DNA from: LMUY01 sp964245075
Lineage (GTDB): Bacteria; Pseudomonadota; Alphaproteobacteria; Acetobacterales; Acetobacteraceae
Assembly (NCBI GenBank): GCA_964245075.1
Contig: CAXTLC010000001.1
Coordinates: forward strand, 121,078-185,077
Length of the DNA stretch: 64,000 nt
Reading direction: 5' to 3'
The notes beneath the pieces are model-generated. The model saw only the letters and a list, made by a program, of their open reading frames with translations. It did not search any database and had not been told where the DNA came from. Made by a program: the position numbers and the translations under genes. This document shows, piece by piece, positions 33,370 through 42,564 of the stretch; positions within the stretch are counted from its first letter, which is position 1; each line of letters starts with the position of its first letter.

Positions 33370-34139
33370 CAGAAGCTCTGTCCGCCATCAACCACCCAGG
33401 TCTGGCTGGTGCACATCCGGCTGTCGTCGGCCGCCAGCCACAGAGTCATGCGGGCGATGTCCGGCGGGTACAGCTTCTCCTTGAGGCATTGCTGCCGCAT
33501 CAGCTCCGCCTCGGCCTCCGGCGTCAGCCACCGGTCGATTTGCCGCTGCGTCATGATCCAGCCCGGGATGATGCAGTTCACCCGGATGCGGTCCGGCCCG
33601 AGGTCGCGCGCGAGGCCCCGCGTCAGCCCCTCGATGCCGGCCTTGGCGGTGGTGTAGGCCGGCATCCCGCCCTGGCCGATGTGCCAGCTGACGGACCCCA
33701 TGTTGATGATCGAGCCGCCGCCGGCCGCGCGCATCATCGGCGCCGCGGCCTGGGCCGCGAAGAACTGGTGGCGGAGGTTGACCTGCATGCGGTCTTCCCA
33801 GAGCTCGACCGTCACGTCCTCCAAGCGGTGCCGCTCGTCATGCGCGGCGTTGTTCACCAGGACGGTGACGTTGCCCAGTTCCTCGCCGACGCGGGCGACT
33901 GCCTGCCGGAGCGCCGCGATGTCCCGCAGGTCAACCGGCAGGAACAAGGGGGGCAGCAGCCCTTCCCCGGCCAGGGCCGCGGCAAGCGCCCGCCCGGCTT
34001 GCTCCGCCAGGTCCACGAAGGCCACCTTGGCGCCCTGCCGGGCGAAATGCTCGACAAGGGACGCGCCGATGCCGGTCGCGCCGCCGGAGATGAGGACCAC
34101 GCGCTCCCGCAGCGAAGGGTAATGGGCGAACTCAGCCAT
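33369..34139 (-). CDS. SDR dehydrogenase, D-xylose 1-dehydrogenase (XylB-Caulobacter) type
   Basis: 256 residues, classical short-chain dehydrogenase. NAD site GGATGIG (about 20-26), NNAAHDERH, the catalytic SVSW...Y-T-TAK (Ser, Tyr, Lys) and VVDGGQSF C-terminus. The YPSL N-terminus, LVNNAAHDERHRLEDVT and NLRHQFF segments resemble the Caulobacter NAD-dependent D-xylose 1-dehydrogenase, which makes xylono-lactone. The lactonase, dehydratase and aldolase or dehydrogenase of that pathway are not in the window, so another aldose or polyol is also possible. A longer frame that fuses it to the ABC ATPase is an artefact; ATG 34139 fits. Confidence 0.85.
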   Translation of the reverse strand: MAEFAHYPSLRERVVLISGGATGIGASLVEHFARQGAKVAFVDLAEQAGRALAAALAGEGLLPPLFLPVDLRDIAALRQAVARVGEELGNVTVLVNNAAHDERHRLEDVTVELWEDRMQVNLRHQFFAAQAAAPMMRAAGGGSIINMGSVSWHIGQGGMPAYTTAKAGIEGLTRGLARDLGPDRIRVNCIIPGWIMTQRQIDRWLTPEAEAELMRQQCLKEKLYPPDIARMTLWLAADDSRMCTSQTWVVDGGQSF

Positions 34140-34153
34140 GCCTGCTCCCGGGA

Positions 34154-34927
<774 letters not shown>

Positions 34928-34929
34928 GC

Positions 34930-35958
34930 TCAGCCGCCTGTCCGGCGCAGGCGGCCGACATGGATGTTGAACAGCATCGCCGCCAGGATCGCGGCGCCCA
35001 GGATGATGTTGAAGGTGAAGGCGTTGATCCCGATCAAGGTAAACCCGTCGCTGAGCACGCCCAGCACGAAGGCGCCGATCAGCCCGCCCACGATGGTGCC
35101 GGACCCCCCGGCCAGCGGCGTGCCGCCGATCACGCCGGCCGCCACGGCCAGGAACATGATGCCGTTGCCGCCCGCCTGCGGATCGATCGACGAGATGCGG
35201 AAGCTTTCCAGGATGCCGGTCAGCCCGGCCAGCGTGGCCGCGATCATGAAGTTGCCGATCTTGAGCCGGTTGACCCGGATGCCGGTCTCGGCCGCGCCGA
35301 CCGGGTTGGCGCCGGCGGCGATCGTGTGCAGGCCCCAGCGCGTGCGGCGCAGCACCGTGTGCATGACCGCCACGACGCCCACCGCCCAGATGATCTCGCT
35401 GTAGCCCCAGTTGCCGAACGCCGCGGCGAAGCCGGGCTGTTCCGGCGCTTCGACCGGGGTGCCGTGCGAGAGCGTGAGCGTCAGCCCGTTGAGGAGGAAG
35501 TTGGTGCCCAGCGTGGTGATGAAGGACGGCACGATCAGCGCCACGGTGATGAAGCCGTTGCAGAACCCGACCAGCGCGCTGGCCGCCAGCGCCAGCGCCA
35601 CGGCGGCCGGCAGCGGCACCCCGGCCTCGGCGGCGAAATGCATCACGAACGGCGCCAGCGCGAACACCATCCCGGCGGAAAGGTCGATCTCGCCGCCGAT
35701 CATCAGCATGATCTCGCCGCACGCGATGATGGCCGCCGGCGCCACGAACTGCGACAGGTTCTGCAGGCTGGCGTCCGTCAGCAGGAAGTCGACGTTGGCA
35801 TACTCGAAGTAGGCGACCAGCAGGAGCGCCACGACAAGGATGCTGAGCTCCGGCCAGCGGAGGACCTTGTCGATGAGGCCGCCGTTCCTGTCGGGCAAGC
35901 TAAGTCGCGATCGGGCCGGAACGCGGCACGATCTGGCGCGTGTCCGCCTTGCCTTCAT
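34930..35958 (-). CDS. Sugar ABC permease (RbsC/FrcC family)
   Basis: 342 residues as the long reading, with 8-10 helices and the CUT2 permease signature GGEIDLSAGMVFALAPFV and GAFVLGVLSDGFTLIG. It would form the membrane channel with the single-domain ATPase. ATG 35958 overlaps the binding-protein gene by 59 nt and gives an Arg-rich N-terminus; TTG 35898, one base after that stop, would give a 322-residue protein starting next to the first helix and may be the true start. Neither has a clear ribosome site. Confidence 0.88.
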   Translation of the reverse strand: MKARRTRARSCRVPARSRLSLPDRNGGLIDKVLRWPELSILVVALLLVAYFEYANVDFLLTDASLQNLSQFVAPAAIIACGEIMLMIGGEIDLSAGMVFALAPFVMHFAAEAGVPLPAAVALALAASALVGFCNGFITVALIVPSFITTLGTNFLLNGLTLTLSHGTPVEAPEQPGFAAAFGNWGYSEIIWAVGVVAVMHTVLRRTRWGLHTIAAGANPVGAAETGIRVNRLKIGNFMIAATLAGLTGILESFRISSIDPQAGGNGIMFLAVAAGVIGGTPLAGGSGTIVGGLIGAFVLGVLSDGFTLIGINAFTFNIILGAAILAAMLFNIHVGRLRRTGG

Positions 35959-36997
35959 AGCGGGTCGCCGTCGAGAGGTAGGCGCCGACGCTTTCCTTGG
36001 TGACGAACTTGAGCCCGGTGTTGCTGTCGGCCGGCCCGACCAGCCCGCCGGACGCCAGGAAGGTGAACATCTGCATCGCCGTGTAGAACCCTTGCAGGTA
36101 GGGCTGCTGGTCGATGGTGAAGTCCATCGCCCCGGCCTGGATCAGTTGCAAGGTGCGCGGCAGCAGGTCGAAGCCGCCGCCGTGGACGCCCTTGGCGGCC
36201 AGCCCGTGCTTGCTCATGGTCTCGGCGACGGCCTGGGTGGTGCCGCCATCTACGGAGAACATGCCCTTGACGTCCTGGTGGCCCAGGTAGAAGGCCTCGA
36301 CCTTGGACAGCTCCTCGTTCACGGTGGCGCCCGTCGCGATCACCTGCACGTCGTAGTTTTTGCCTGATTTCTTGATCGCGTCCTGCGCGCCGTCGATCCG
36401 CGGCTGGATGTTGAGCGCGCCGGGCGTGGCGATGAACAGCGCGACCGTGCCGCTGTCCACGAGCTGGACGATGCGCTGGCCCATCAGCACGCCGGCCTGG
36501 TAGAGGTCTTGCCCGATATAGGCCAGCCGCTTGTTGGCGCCGCCGGAAGGCGAGTCGGCGTTGTAGGCGAACACGGGTATTCCGGCTGCCAGCGCACGCT
36601 CGGTCGGGCCGTTGAACGCCTTGGGGTCGATGATCGGCACCGCGATGGCGCTGGCCTTGGCGGCGATGGCGGAGTTCATCGCATTCACCATCTCGGCCAC
36701 GTCGGAATTCGCCGAGCCGGTCCATTGGTGGTCGCAGCCGAGCAGGTCGCAGGCATCCTGCAACCCATACTGGGTGGGAACGAAGAACGGATTGGTGGTG
36801 ACGTGGTTCACGAATACGAAACGCCAACGCGGATGGTTGGGAAACGGCGGAACCGCCTGGGCGCGGGCGGCCCGCGCGCCAGCCAGCAGCGCCAAGGCCG
36901 ATCCTATTGCCGCCCCCTGCAACACGCTGCGGCGGGGTGCGGCGGGCTGGGCCTGCGAAGCGGGATGGGCGGCGTGCGGGTCGGCTTCGTCAATCAT
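35900..36997 (-). CDS. Sugar-binding periplasmic protein (CUT2), Tat-type signal
   Basis: 365 residues from ATG 36997, which has a GAGGAA ribosome site 8 nt upstream; a longer frame to 37072 lacks one. The signal contains RRSVLQGAAIGSALALLAGA, a twin-arginine-like motif. The mature part has the type-I periplasmic-binding fold: WRFVFVNHVTTNPFFVP, VAVP.IDPKAFNG, GIPVFAYNADSPSG, FSVDGGTTQAVAE. It feeds the FrcCA-like permease and ATPase. The ligand is unknown. It opens the long minus-strand run toward xylB, and OprB diverges from it across 329 nt. Confidence 0.88.
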   Translation of the reverse strand: MIDEADPHAAHPASQAQPAAPRRSVLQGAAIGSALALLAGARAARAQAVPPFPNHPRWRFVFVNHVTTNPFFVPTQYGLQDACDLLGCDHQWTGSANSDVAEMVNAMNSAIAAKASAIAVPIIDPKAFNGPTERALAAGIPVFAYNADSPSGGANKRLAYIGQDLYQAGVLMGQRIVQLVDSGTVALFIATPGALNIQPRIDGAQDAIKKSGKNYDVQVIATGATVNEELSKVEAFYLGHQDVKGMFSVDGGTTQAVAETMSKHGLAAKGVHGGGFDLLPRTLQLIQAGAMDFTIDQQPYLQGFYTAMQMFTFLASGGLVGPADSNTGLKFVTKESVGAYLSTATRYEGKADTRQIVPRSGPIAT

Positions 36998-37326
36998 GAC
37001 GGGAATTCCTCGTGTGCGTTTCTTGCTTCGTTCTGTGTCGGGAAGCTGCGTCAGCGTGTCTTTCGTTGTCAAGCGCCTGGCGTTGTCAAGCGCCTGGCGT
37101 TGTCAAGCGCTGGGTCGAATGCCGGGCGCCCGGCCGTTCCCACTCCCTGCCCAAGCCGCTGCGGTCAAAATGCCACAACATCATACATTCCGCAGTCACG
37201 GTGCGGTCACGGTCAGACTGCCGCAAATTACGTGTAGTCAGACAAGGAAGACTCAACAAGTCTATGGCAAGTGCGCGACCGGGCTGAAACCCGGCGCAGA
37301 AATTTGGACGACGGGAGCCAAGAGCC
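36998..37326. promoter_or_regulatory. Divergent control region between sugar importer and OprB
   Basis: 329 nt without a gene. It holds three tandem 17-bp units (37064-37113), a direct repeat of GTCACGGT (37195-37202 and 37206-37213), and a small hairpin CCGGG-CTGAAA-CCCGG (37279-37294) ahead of the oprB ribosome site. Its AT content is higher than the genes around it. Promoters for both the binding-protein run and oprB must lie here; no clear -35/-10 pair could be assigned. Confidence 0.6.
37064..37113. repeat. Three tandem 17-bp units upstream of the sugar importer
   Basis: CGTTGTCAAGCGCCTGG occurs at 37064-37080 and 37081-37097 exactly, and a third, slightly altered copy lies at 37098-37113. 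They are 67-116 nt upstream of the ATG of the binding-protein gene. The spacing is near 1.6 helical turns, so the copies face different sides of the DNA. Possible regulator sites or a simple tandem duplication. Confidence 0.85.
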
Positions 37327-38736
37327 ATGAAGCAAAACTTGTCACCACGGGTGGCCCGACCGCGCTTGGGCGCCGTTGCGGCCGCTCTGGCACTGGGCCT
37401 GGGCTTGGTCCCAGCCCATGCCCAACAACCCAATCCCACCATCAGCATCGGCCCCAGCGAGGAATTGTCGCCGCCGACCGCGACGCCACCTTCCGGGCCC
37501 GAGCACCTTCTCCCCGACATCGGCAACGTCCGCGCCAACCTGGCGCGCGTCGGGGTGAGCTTGCAGCTCGACTACATCGCCGAGGTCGCCGGCAACGTCA
37601 CGGGCGGAACGCGGCAAAGCTCCAGCTACGCCGGCCAGCTCGGCTTCGAGGCCGACGTCGATTTCGAGAAGCTGGCCAACATCAAGGGGCTGACCGGCCA
37701 CCTGGTCATCGTCAACCGCCAGGGCAGCAACGTCGGCAGCAACTTCGGCGACACCCTCAACCAGGTGCAGGAGATCTACGGCGCGGGCGGAGACGTGGTG
37801 GCCCACCTCGTTTACCTCTACGCCGAGGAGTCGCTGCTGAACGGGCGCCTCAATATCGCGGCTGGACGGGCGCCGGAGCTGAACGACTTCTCCGCATCGC
37901 CGCTGTACTGCAACTTCATCAACAACTCGCTCTGCGGCAACCCGAAGGCGCTGCCGGAGTCGGACAAGGGGTTCAGCTCCTACCCGGACGCGGTGTTTTT
38001 CGGGCGGGTGCGGGGGCGGCCGACGGCTAACACTTACATCCAAATCGGCGTGTACGAGGTGAACCAGAACCTCTACACCTATCCGCAGTTCCGCACGGGC
38101 TTTCACTTCGATGGTTCGCGGGACAGCGGCGTCATGATCCCGGTCGAAGCCGCCTACGAGCCGACGGTCGGCCCGCAACAGATGCCCGGCCACTACAAGC
38201 TCGGCTTCGGCTACGACACGAGCAGCTACCCGAAGTACCTGACGACGCCCGCGAGCGTGCTGGCCGGCGGCAGCAGCAACGGCACCGGGAACAAGACCGG
38301 TTACTGGGCGCTTGCCGACCAGATGGTGCTGCGCAACGGACCCGGGGCGACGGACGGCCTGGTGCTGCTGGCGGGCTACGTCCACACGGACCCGTCCCTC
38401 TCCAACTACGCCAACCAGGCCTTCTTCGGCGCCCTTCTCCGGGACTTCTGGAAGGCGCGGCCGTTGGACACCGTCGGCTTCCTGTTCAACTACGCCAACG
38501 TCAGCGGCGCGCTGGGCAAGCAGCAGGGGCTTGACCGGGCGTTCGGCCTGCCCGTCGTCAGCAGCAGCACCGGAGCGATCCAGACCCACCAGGAGATCAT
38601 CGAGCTCAACTACAACATCCACGTCTATCGTGGCGTGAGCTTCCAGCCGTTGTTCCAGTACTATTTCCGGCCGAACGGCGTGTCCAACATCCCGGATGCG
38701 GCGATCTTCGGCTTCAAGTCCCACATCAGCTTCTAG
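37327..38736 (+). CDS. oprB: OprB family carbohydrate-selective porin
   Basis: 469 residues with a signal peptide (AAALALGLGLVPAHAQ) and an OprB barrel: LARVGVSLQLDYIAEVAGNVTGG, SYAGQLGFEADVDFEKL, GRLNIAAGRAPELNDF, YIQIGVYEVNQNLY, and a final strand ending in Phe (IFGFKSHISF). OprB porins let mono- and disaccharides and polyols cross the outer membrane, which fits the importers on both sides. ATG 37327 has a GGGAG site upstream. A strong terminator hairpin follows. Confidence 0.94.
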   Translation: MKQNLSPRVARPRLGAVAAALALGLGLVPAHAQQPNPTISIGPSEELSPPTATPPSGPEHLLPDIGNVRANLARVGVSLQLDYIAEVAGNVTGGTRQSSSYAGQLGFEADVDFEKLANIKGLTGHLVIVNRQGSNVGSNFGDTLNQVQEIYGAGGDVVAHLVYLYAEESLLNGRLNIAAGRAPELNDFSASPLYCNFINNSLCGNPKALPESDKGFSSYPDAVFFGRVRGRPTANTYIQIGVYEVNQNLYTYPQFRTGFHFDGSRDSGVMIPVEAAYEPTVGPQQMPGHYKLGFGYDTSSYPKYLTTPASVLAGGSSNGTGNKTGYWALADQMVLRNGPGATDGLVLLAGYVHTDPSLSNYANQAFFGALLRDFWKARPLDTVGFLFNYANVSGALGKQQGLDRAFGLPVVSSSTGAIQTHQEIIELNYNIHVYRGVSFQPLFQYYFRPNGVSNIPDAAIFGFKSHISF

Positions 38737-38756
38737 CCGCGGCCGTTGAACACGAG

Positions 38757-38785
38757 CCCGCCCAGGCCCTCGAAGCCTGGGCGGG
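38757..38785. terminator. Bidirectional terminator between oprB and lipoprotein gene
   Basis: A perfect 11-bp stem, CCCGCCCAGGC (38757-38767) and GCCTGGGCGGG (38775-38785), with a 7-nt loop CCTCGAA. It sits between convergent genes ending at 38736 (+) and 38787 (-), so it likely stops both. The plus-side tail is TTC, not a full T-run. Confidence 0.85.
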
Positions 38786-38786
38786 T

Positions 38787-39254
38787 TCAGTGCACGAAGC
38801 GGGGACGGACCGGCGAGAGGGTGTAAAGTGCGCCGTCCGGCGTCGTGTTGAGCGAACCATCCGGGTCCAGCGCGTGCAGCCTGCCATCGGGGGCCAAGGC
38901 GTAGCCGCCGATCTGGTTCGGCAAGTGGTCATGCAGGATGATGAACTTCAGGGTTTCGCCGTTCGCCACGCCCTGCGTGCTCGTCCAGTCGCCGCCCCAT
39001 TCCTGCGTGCCGTTGGCGCTGAACTGATTCGGGTTCTGCGTGGTGGCCCTGGTATGGTACTGCCCGGATGCCGCCCCCGGGCCGCCATACAGCACGAGAT
39101 CGAATGCGACCGGCGTGTCCGCGTCGAGGCCCGGCGGCTGGCCTTGCCACTCGCCGAACACGGGGGCGTCCGGGGGGCCGCTCGGCCCGGCGCACCCGGC
39201 CAAGCCAAGCACGAGGCTGGCCGCCAGGGCGCGTCGGCGGTGTGCTGACGTCAT
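38787..39254 (-). CDS. Small lipoprotein of unknown function
   Basis: 155 residues with a lipobox LGLAGC (Cys21) and a mature part starting AGPSGPPDAPVFGEWQG. The central region (VAFDLVLYGGPGAASGQYHTRA, QEWGGDWTSTQ, LKFIILHDHLPNQIGGYALA) has a lipocalin-like strand pattern, but no family is recognised with confidence. The ATG overlaps the stop of the upstream MFS gene (ATGA). It may help retain or sense a solute at the outer membrane; that is inference only. Confidence 0.75.
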   Translation of the reverse strand: MTSAHRRRALAASLVLGLAGCAGPSGPPDAPVFGEWQGQPPGLDADTPVAFDLVLYGGPGAASGQYHTRATTQNPNQFSANGTQEWGGDWTSTQGVANGETLKFIILHDHLPNQIGGYALAPDGRLHALDPDGSLNTTPDGALYTLSPVRPRFVH

Positions 39255-40531
39255 CCATCGATCCCTTCACCCTGCCCGCCTCCCTCGCGGGGACGGAACA
39301 TCTGCATCGAGTTCGGCGCGGTTCCCAACGGATGGGTCCGCACCTTCAGCTCCGGCTGCGTCCGCACCCGGCGCCGCATCCGCGATGCCGTGAAACCGAT
39401 CAGGACCACCAGCACCACCCCCATGAACAGGAACAGGAAGCGCGGGCCGAAATGCATCGCGGCCGCGCCCGCTGGCGGCCCGAGGGTCGTCCCCGCGCCG
39501 TAGATGATCAGCAACTCGCTCGCCACCTCGGAGAACGATTGCTCCCGCACCCGGTCGTTCGTCATGGCCACGCAGAGGCCATAAAGCGGATATTGGCAGA
39601 AACCGAACGCGCCCACCGCCAGCAGGATGCCCCGTGGCGGCAGATCCGGATGCTGCACGATCACCGCGCAGAGCAGGACGCTCAGGCAGGCCAGCACGAC
39701 GATGACGAGACGACGGTCCACCCGGTCGGACAGCGCACCCGCGGGGTAGTAGGCCAGCGCTCCGCCGACCAGCGCCGCGGCCAGCAGCGAGGCGACGGCA
39801 TGGGTCGAAAGCCCCATCGACAAGCCATAAGCCGGCAGCAGGCCGCCAAACGCGCCGCTGACGGTGCCCACGGCGAAACAGCCGAACACGCCGGTGGGTG
39901 AAACCCGGTACAGCGCCCGGAGCTGGATCGTGAACGGCTTGATCGGCTTCGGCGTGGGCGCCCGGGTCAGCGCCACGGGCACGACCGACAGCACGACGGC
40001 GATGCTCATCAGCGTGTAGGGCAGCGTTTCCACCGGGTCCAGGAACGCCAGGCTGAGCGTGCCGGCCAGGGAGGCCAGCAAGGTCACGGTCATGTAGGCG
40101 GCGAAGATCCCGCCCCGCTGCCCGCTGCCGCTGCGCTCGTTCAGCCAGCTCTCGGCGACCATCGAGAGGCCGCCGAAGCAGAAGCCGACGATCACGCGCA
40201 GGGCGATCCAGACGGCCTCGTCGTCCAGCGGCAGGAACAGCATGGACGCGGCGCCGCTCACCGCGGCCAGCCCGGCGAAGCTGCGCACGTGCCCCACCGA
40301 ACTGACGAGGCGGCCGATCACCAGGCAGGCCAGCACGAAGCCGAACGACCAGCCGGAGGAGAGCAGCCCGACCCGCTGCATGCTCGACCCCTCCATCTGC
40401 CGCCGGATGGGCAGCAGCACGCCCTGCAGGTTGGTGCCGACCGTCAGCAGCAGCACGCTTGCCAGCAGGGCCGAGATGGAGATGAGCCGGGGCTGCTCAC
40501 GCCGGGCCGGCCTCCCGGCGCGCTGCTGCAC
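39251..40531 (-). CDS. Major facilitator superfamily transporter (YcaD-like)
   Basis: 426 residues, 12 predicted helices. Landmarks are an ISALLASVLLLTVGTNLQGVLLP N-terminal helix, GFCFGGLSMVAESWLNER in helix 5, which is typical of the YcaD/CynX-like branch, and the YYPAGALSDRVDRRLV loop in the second half. Direction and substrate are unknown. GTG 40531 lies 12 nt after the sugar-binding-protein stop, so it probably belongs to the same transcript as the CUT2 importer and the lipoprotein. It could export a metabolite from the pathway. Confidence 0.88.
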   Translation of the reverse strand: MQQRAGRPARREQPRLISISALLASVLLLTVGTNLQGVLLPIRRQMEGSSMQRVGLLSSGWSFGFVLACLVIGRLVSSVGHVRSFAGLAAVSGAASMLFLPLDDEAVWIALRVIVGFCFGGLSMVAESWLNERSGSGQRGGIFAAYMTVTLLASLAGTLSLAFLDPVETLPYTLMSIAVVLSVVPVALTRAPTPKPIKPFTIQLRALYRVSPTGVFGCFAVGTVSGAFGGLLPAYGLSMGLSTHAVASLLAAALVGGALAYYPAGALSDRVDRRLVIVVLACLSVLLCAVIVQHPDLPPRGILLAVGAFGFCQYPLYGLCVAMTNDRVREQSFSEVASELLIIYGAGTTLGPPAGAAAMHFGPRFLFLFMGVVLVVLIGFTASRMRRRVRTQPELKVRTHPLGTAPNSMQMFRPREGGGQGEGIDG

Positions 40532-40543
40532 CGGCGTCCGCCG

Positions 40544-41512
40544 CTATTGGCTGGCTGTCTGGGGCTTGGCGAACTGGGCGACGTTCGCCTTCGTCACTTC
40601 GTCCAGCCCGGCGTAGGTGACGGTCGGCACCCCCTGCCCCTTCTTGAGCGCCAGCAGCACGTCCATCGCCTTCTGGCCCATCTCGAACGGCCGCTGCCCG
40701 ACAAGGCCGGCGACGCTGCCTTCCTCCACCTCCTGCAGCTCCACCGGCAGGGTGTCCGCCGAGACGACGCTGAATGCCCCGCTCGCGACGGCCTGCTTGC
40801 GGGCGTTGACGAAGCCCGTGAAAGCGCCGTGGGTGAACAGCGGCCAGCCGCCGACGGGAAGGATGGCGCTCAATCCCTGGTTGGCGGTGGCCAGATCCGT
40901 CATCTGCTGCACCGCGAGCGCCGAGTCGTCGTTGCAGAAAGTGGGCGATCCGCCGACCTCGGTCCAACCGGCGCCTTTCAGCGCGTCGCGCACGCCTTGC
41001 ACCCGCATGGTCAGGTTCTCCGCCGCCGGGCCGCCGGACACCAGCGCGAACTGCCCGGCCTTGGGATGCACCTTGACCAGCATCTGCCCGAGCGCCTGGC
41101 CCAATGCCTTGTTGTCCGTGCCGACATAGGCTTGCCGCTCGCTGTCCGGGCTGTCGGCGTCGAAGGTGATGACGTTTATCCCGGCTTGCCGCGCCTGGTG
41201 GATCACCCGCTTCATCGAGGCGGCATCGGCGACCGAGATGGCGATGCCGTCCACGTGCTGGCTGATCAGGTCCTGGATGATCTGCACCTGGGTCGCCGGT
41301 TCGTGCTCCACCGGCCCGGTGTAGGTGCAGGAAACGCCGAGCTTCTTGGCTTCCGCCATGCAGCCGTCGCGGGCCAGGTCGAAGAACGGGTTGTTCATCG
41401 CCTTCGGCACCACGGCGAAGCGGTATGCGTCGGCGGCCCGGGCCGGTGTCGCCGCCGGCACCGCCTGGCCCAAGGCGGCCAAGGCAAGCCCGGCAATCAA
41501 CGTTTTGCGCAT
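40544..41512 (-). CDS. Sugar-binding periplasmic protein (RbsB-like, CUT2)
   Basis: 322 residues with a signal peptide (LIAGLALAALGQAVPAATPARAAD). Type-I binding-protein fold with YRFAVVPKAMNNPFFDLARDG, INVITFDADSPDSERQAYVG, GQFALVSGGPAAENL and AILPVGGWPLFTHG. The ASP-D/N-rich sugar pocket segments match ribose/rhamnose-type binders, but the ligand cannot be named. ATG 41512 has an AGAGAGGAA ribosome site. It is translated after its permease and ATPase, an inverted order compared with the other clusters here. Confidence 0.9.
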   Translation of the reverse strand: MRKTLIAGLALAALGQAVPAATPARAADAYRFAVVPKAMNNPFFDLARDGCMAEAKKLGVSCTYTGPVEHEPATQVQIIQDLISQHVDGIAISVADAASMKRVIHQARQAGINVITFDADSPDSERQAYVGTDNKALGQALGQMLVKVHPKAGQFALVSGGPAAENLTMRVQGVRDALKGAGWTEVGGSPTFCNDDSALAVQQMTDLATANQGLSAILPVGGWPLFTHGAFTGFVNARKQAVASGAFSVVSADTLPVELQEVEEGSVAGLVGQRPFEMGQKAMDVLLALKKGQGVPTVTYAGLDEVTKANVAQFAKPQTASQ

Positions 41513-41546
41513 GTGTTCCTCTCCCTTTTTGTTTTCTCTGGTTTTC

Positions 41547-42563
41547 TCAGTGGCCGATGCGCCGGCTACGCAGCTTGTCGACGAACACGGCGGCGATGAT
41601 GATCACGCCAACCAGCGTGTCCTGCCAATAGGTGTCCACCCGTGCCAGCACCAGGCCGTTGCGGATCACCTCGATCAGCGCCGCTCCCACCAGGGCGCCC
41701 GCCGGGCCGCCGATGCCGCCGTTGAGGTTTGCGCCGCCGATGACCGCGGCGGCGATGATGCGCAGCTCGTAGCCTTGCGCGAGGTTGGCCGGAACCGAGC
41801 CGAGCCAGCCCGCCAGCAGGATGCCCGCCAAGCCGGCGAGCAGCGCGGAGGCGACGTAAACGCCCGCCTTCACCCGCAGCACGGGCACGCCGGCGAGCCG
41901 GGCGGCCCGTTCGTTGCCGCCCAGGGCGAAGACGTAGCGCCCTGTGGCGGTGTGGTGCAGGAACACGCCCATGGCGGCGGCCAGCACGAGCAGGTAGATC
42001 AGCGGGGCCGGCACGCCGAGCACGCTGCCGTCGGTGAGGCTGGAGAACAGGTCGGCGTCCGGGCCGTCGATCGAGACGCCGGCGCCGCGGGTGATGGCGT
42101 AGCACAGGCCGCGGGCCACGCTCAGCATGCCGAGCGTGGTGACGAAGGGCGTCAGCTCCATGCGCGCGATCAGCCAGCCGTTGACGGCGCCGATGCCGGC
42201 CGCCGCCAGCAGGCCGCACGCCACGGCGGCGAACAAGGCCAGCCCGGGCACGGAGGCGAGCGCGCTCGCCTCCGCCCAGCGGAAGAACAGCGCGGTCAGG
42301 ATCGCCGTCAGCGCCATCACCGAGCCGACCGACAGGTCGATCCCGCCGGTGATGATCACCAGCGTGGCGCCGAGCCCCACGATGGCGATGTAGGAGAAGT
42401 TGGTGGCGACGTTGACCAGGTTGCCCAAGGTGACGAACACGGGCGTCGAGAACGCCATGAACACGACGAGCAGCAGCAGCGCGCCGCCGACATAAGCCGT
42501 TTGGGTCGCGAAGAAGCCGCGCGAATGCCAGGCGCCCGTTGCGGCATGCGGAACCGCGGACAT
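41547..42563 (-). CDS. Sugar ABC permease (RbsC family)
   Basis: 338 residues with ~10 helices and the CUT2 signature GGIDLSVGSVMALTAI followed by MELTPFVTTLGMLSVARGL and GGANLNGGIGGPAGALVG, the EAA-like loop region. It lies 2 nt after the ATPase stop and just ahead of the binding-protein gene, so the three form one importer operon (43305 down to 40544). Confidence 0.92.
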   Translation of the reverse strand: MSAVPHAATGAWHSRGFFATQTAYVGGALLLLVVFMAFSTPVFVTLGNLVNVATNFSYIAIVGLGATLVIITGGIDLSVGSVMALTAILTALFFRWAEASALASVPGLALFAAVACGLLAAAGIGAVNGWLIARMELTPFVTTLGMLSVARGLCYAITRGAGVSIDGPDADLFSSLTDGSVLGVPAPLIYLLVLAAAMGVFLHHTATGRYVFALGGNERAARLAGVPVLRVKAGVYVASALLAGLAGILLAGWLGSVPANLAQGYELRIIAAAVIGGANLNGGIGGPAGALVGAALIEVIRNGLVLARVDTYWQDTLVGVIIIAAVFVDKLRSRRIGH

Positions 42564-42564
42564 G

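Noticed and set aside
30700..33657. 985-codon open frame opposite the SmoE-like and mannitol-dehydrogenase genes
   Set aside because: Long Arg/His/Gly/Pro-rich antisense frame caused by high-GC codon bias over two well-supported genes; no recognisable domain.
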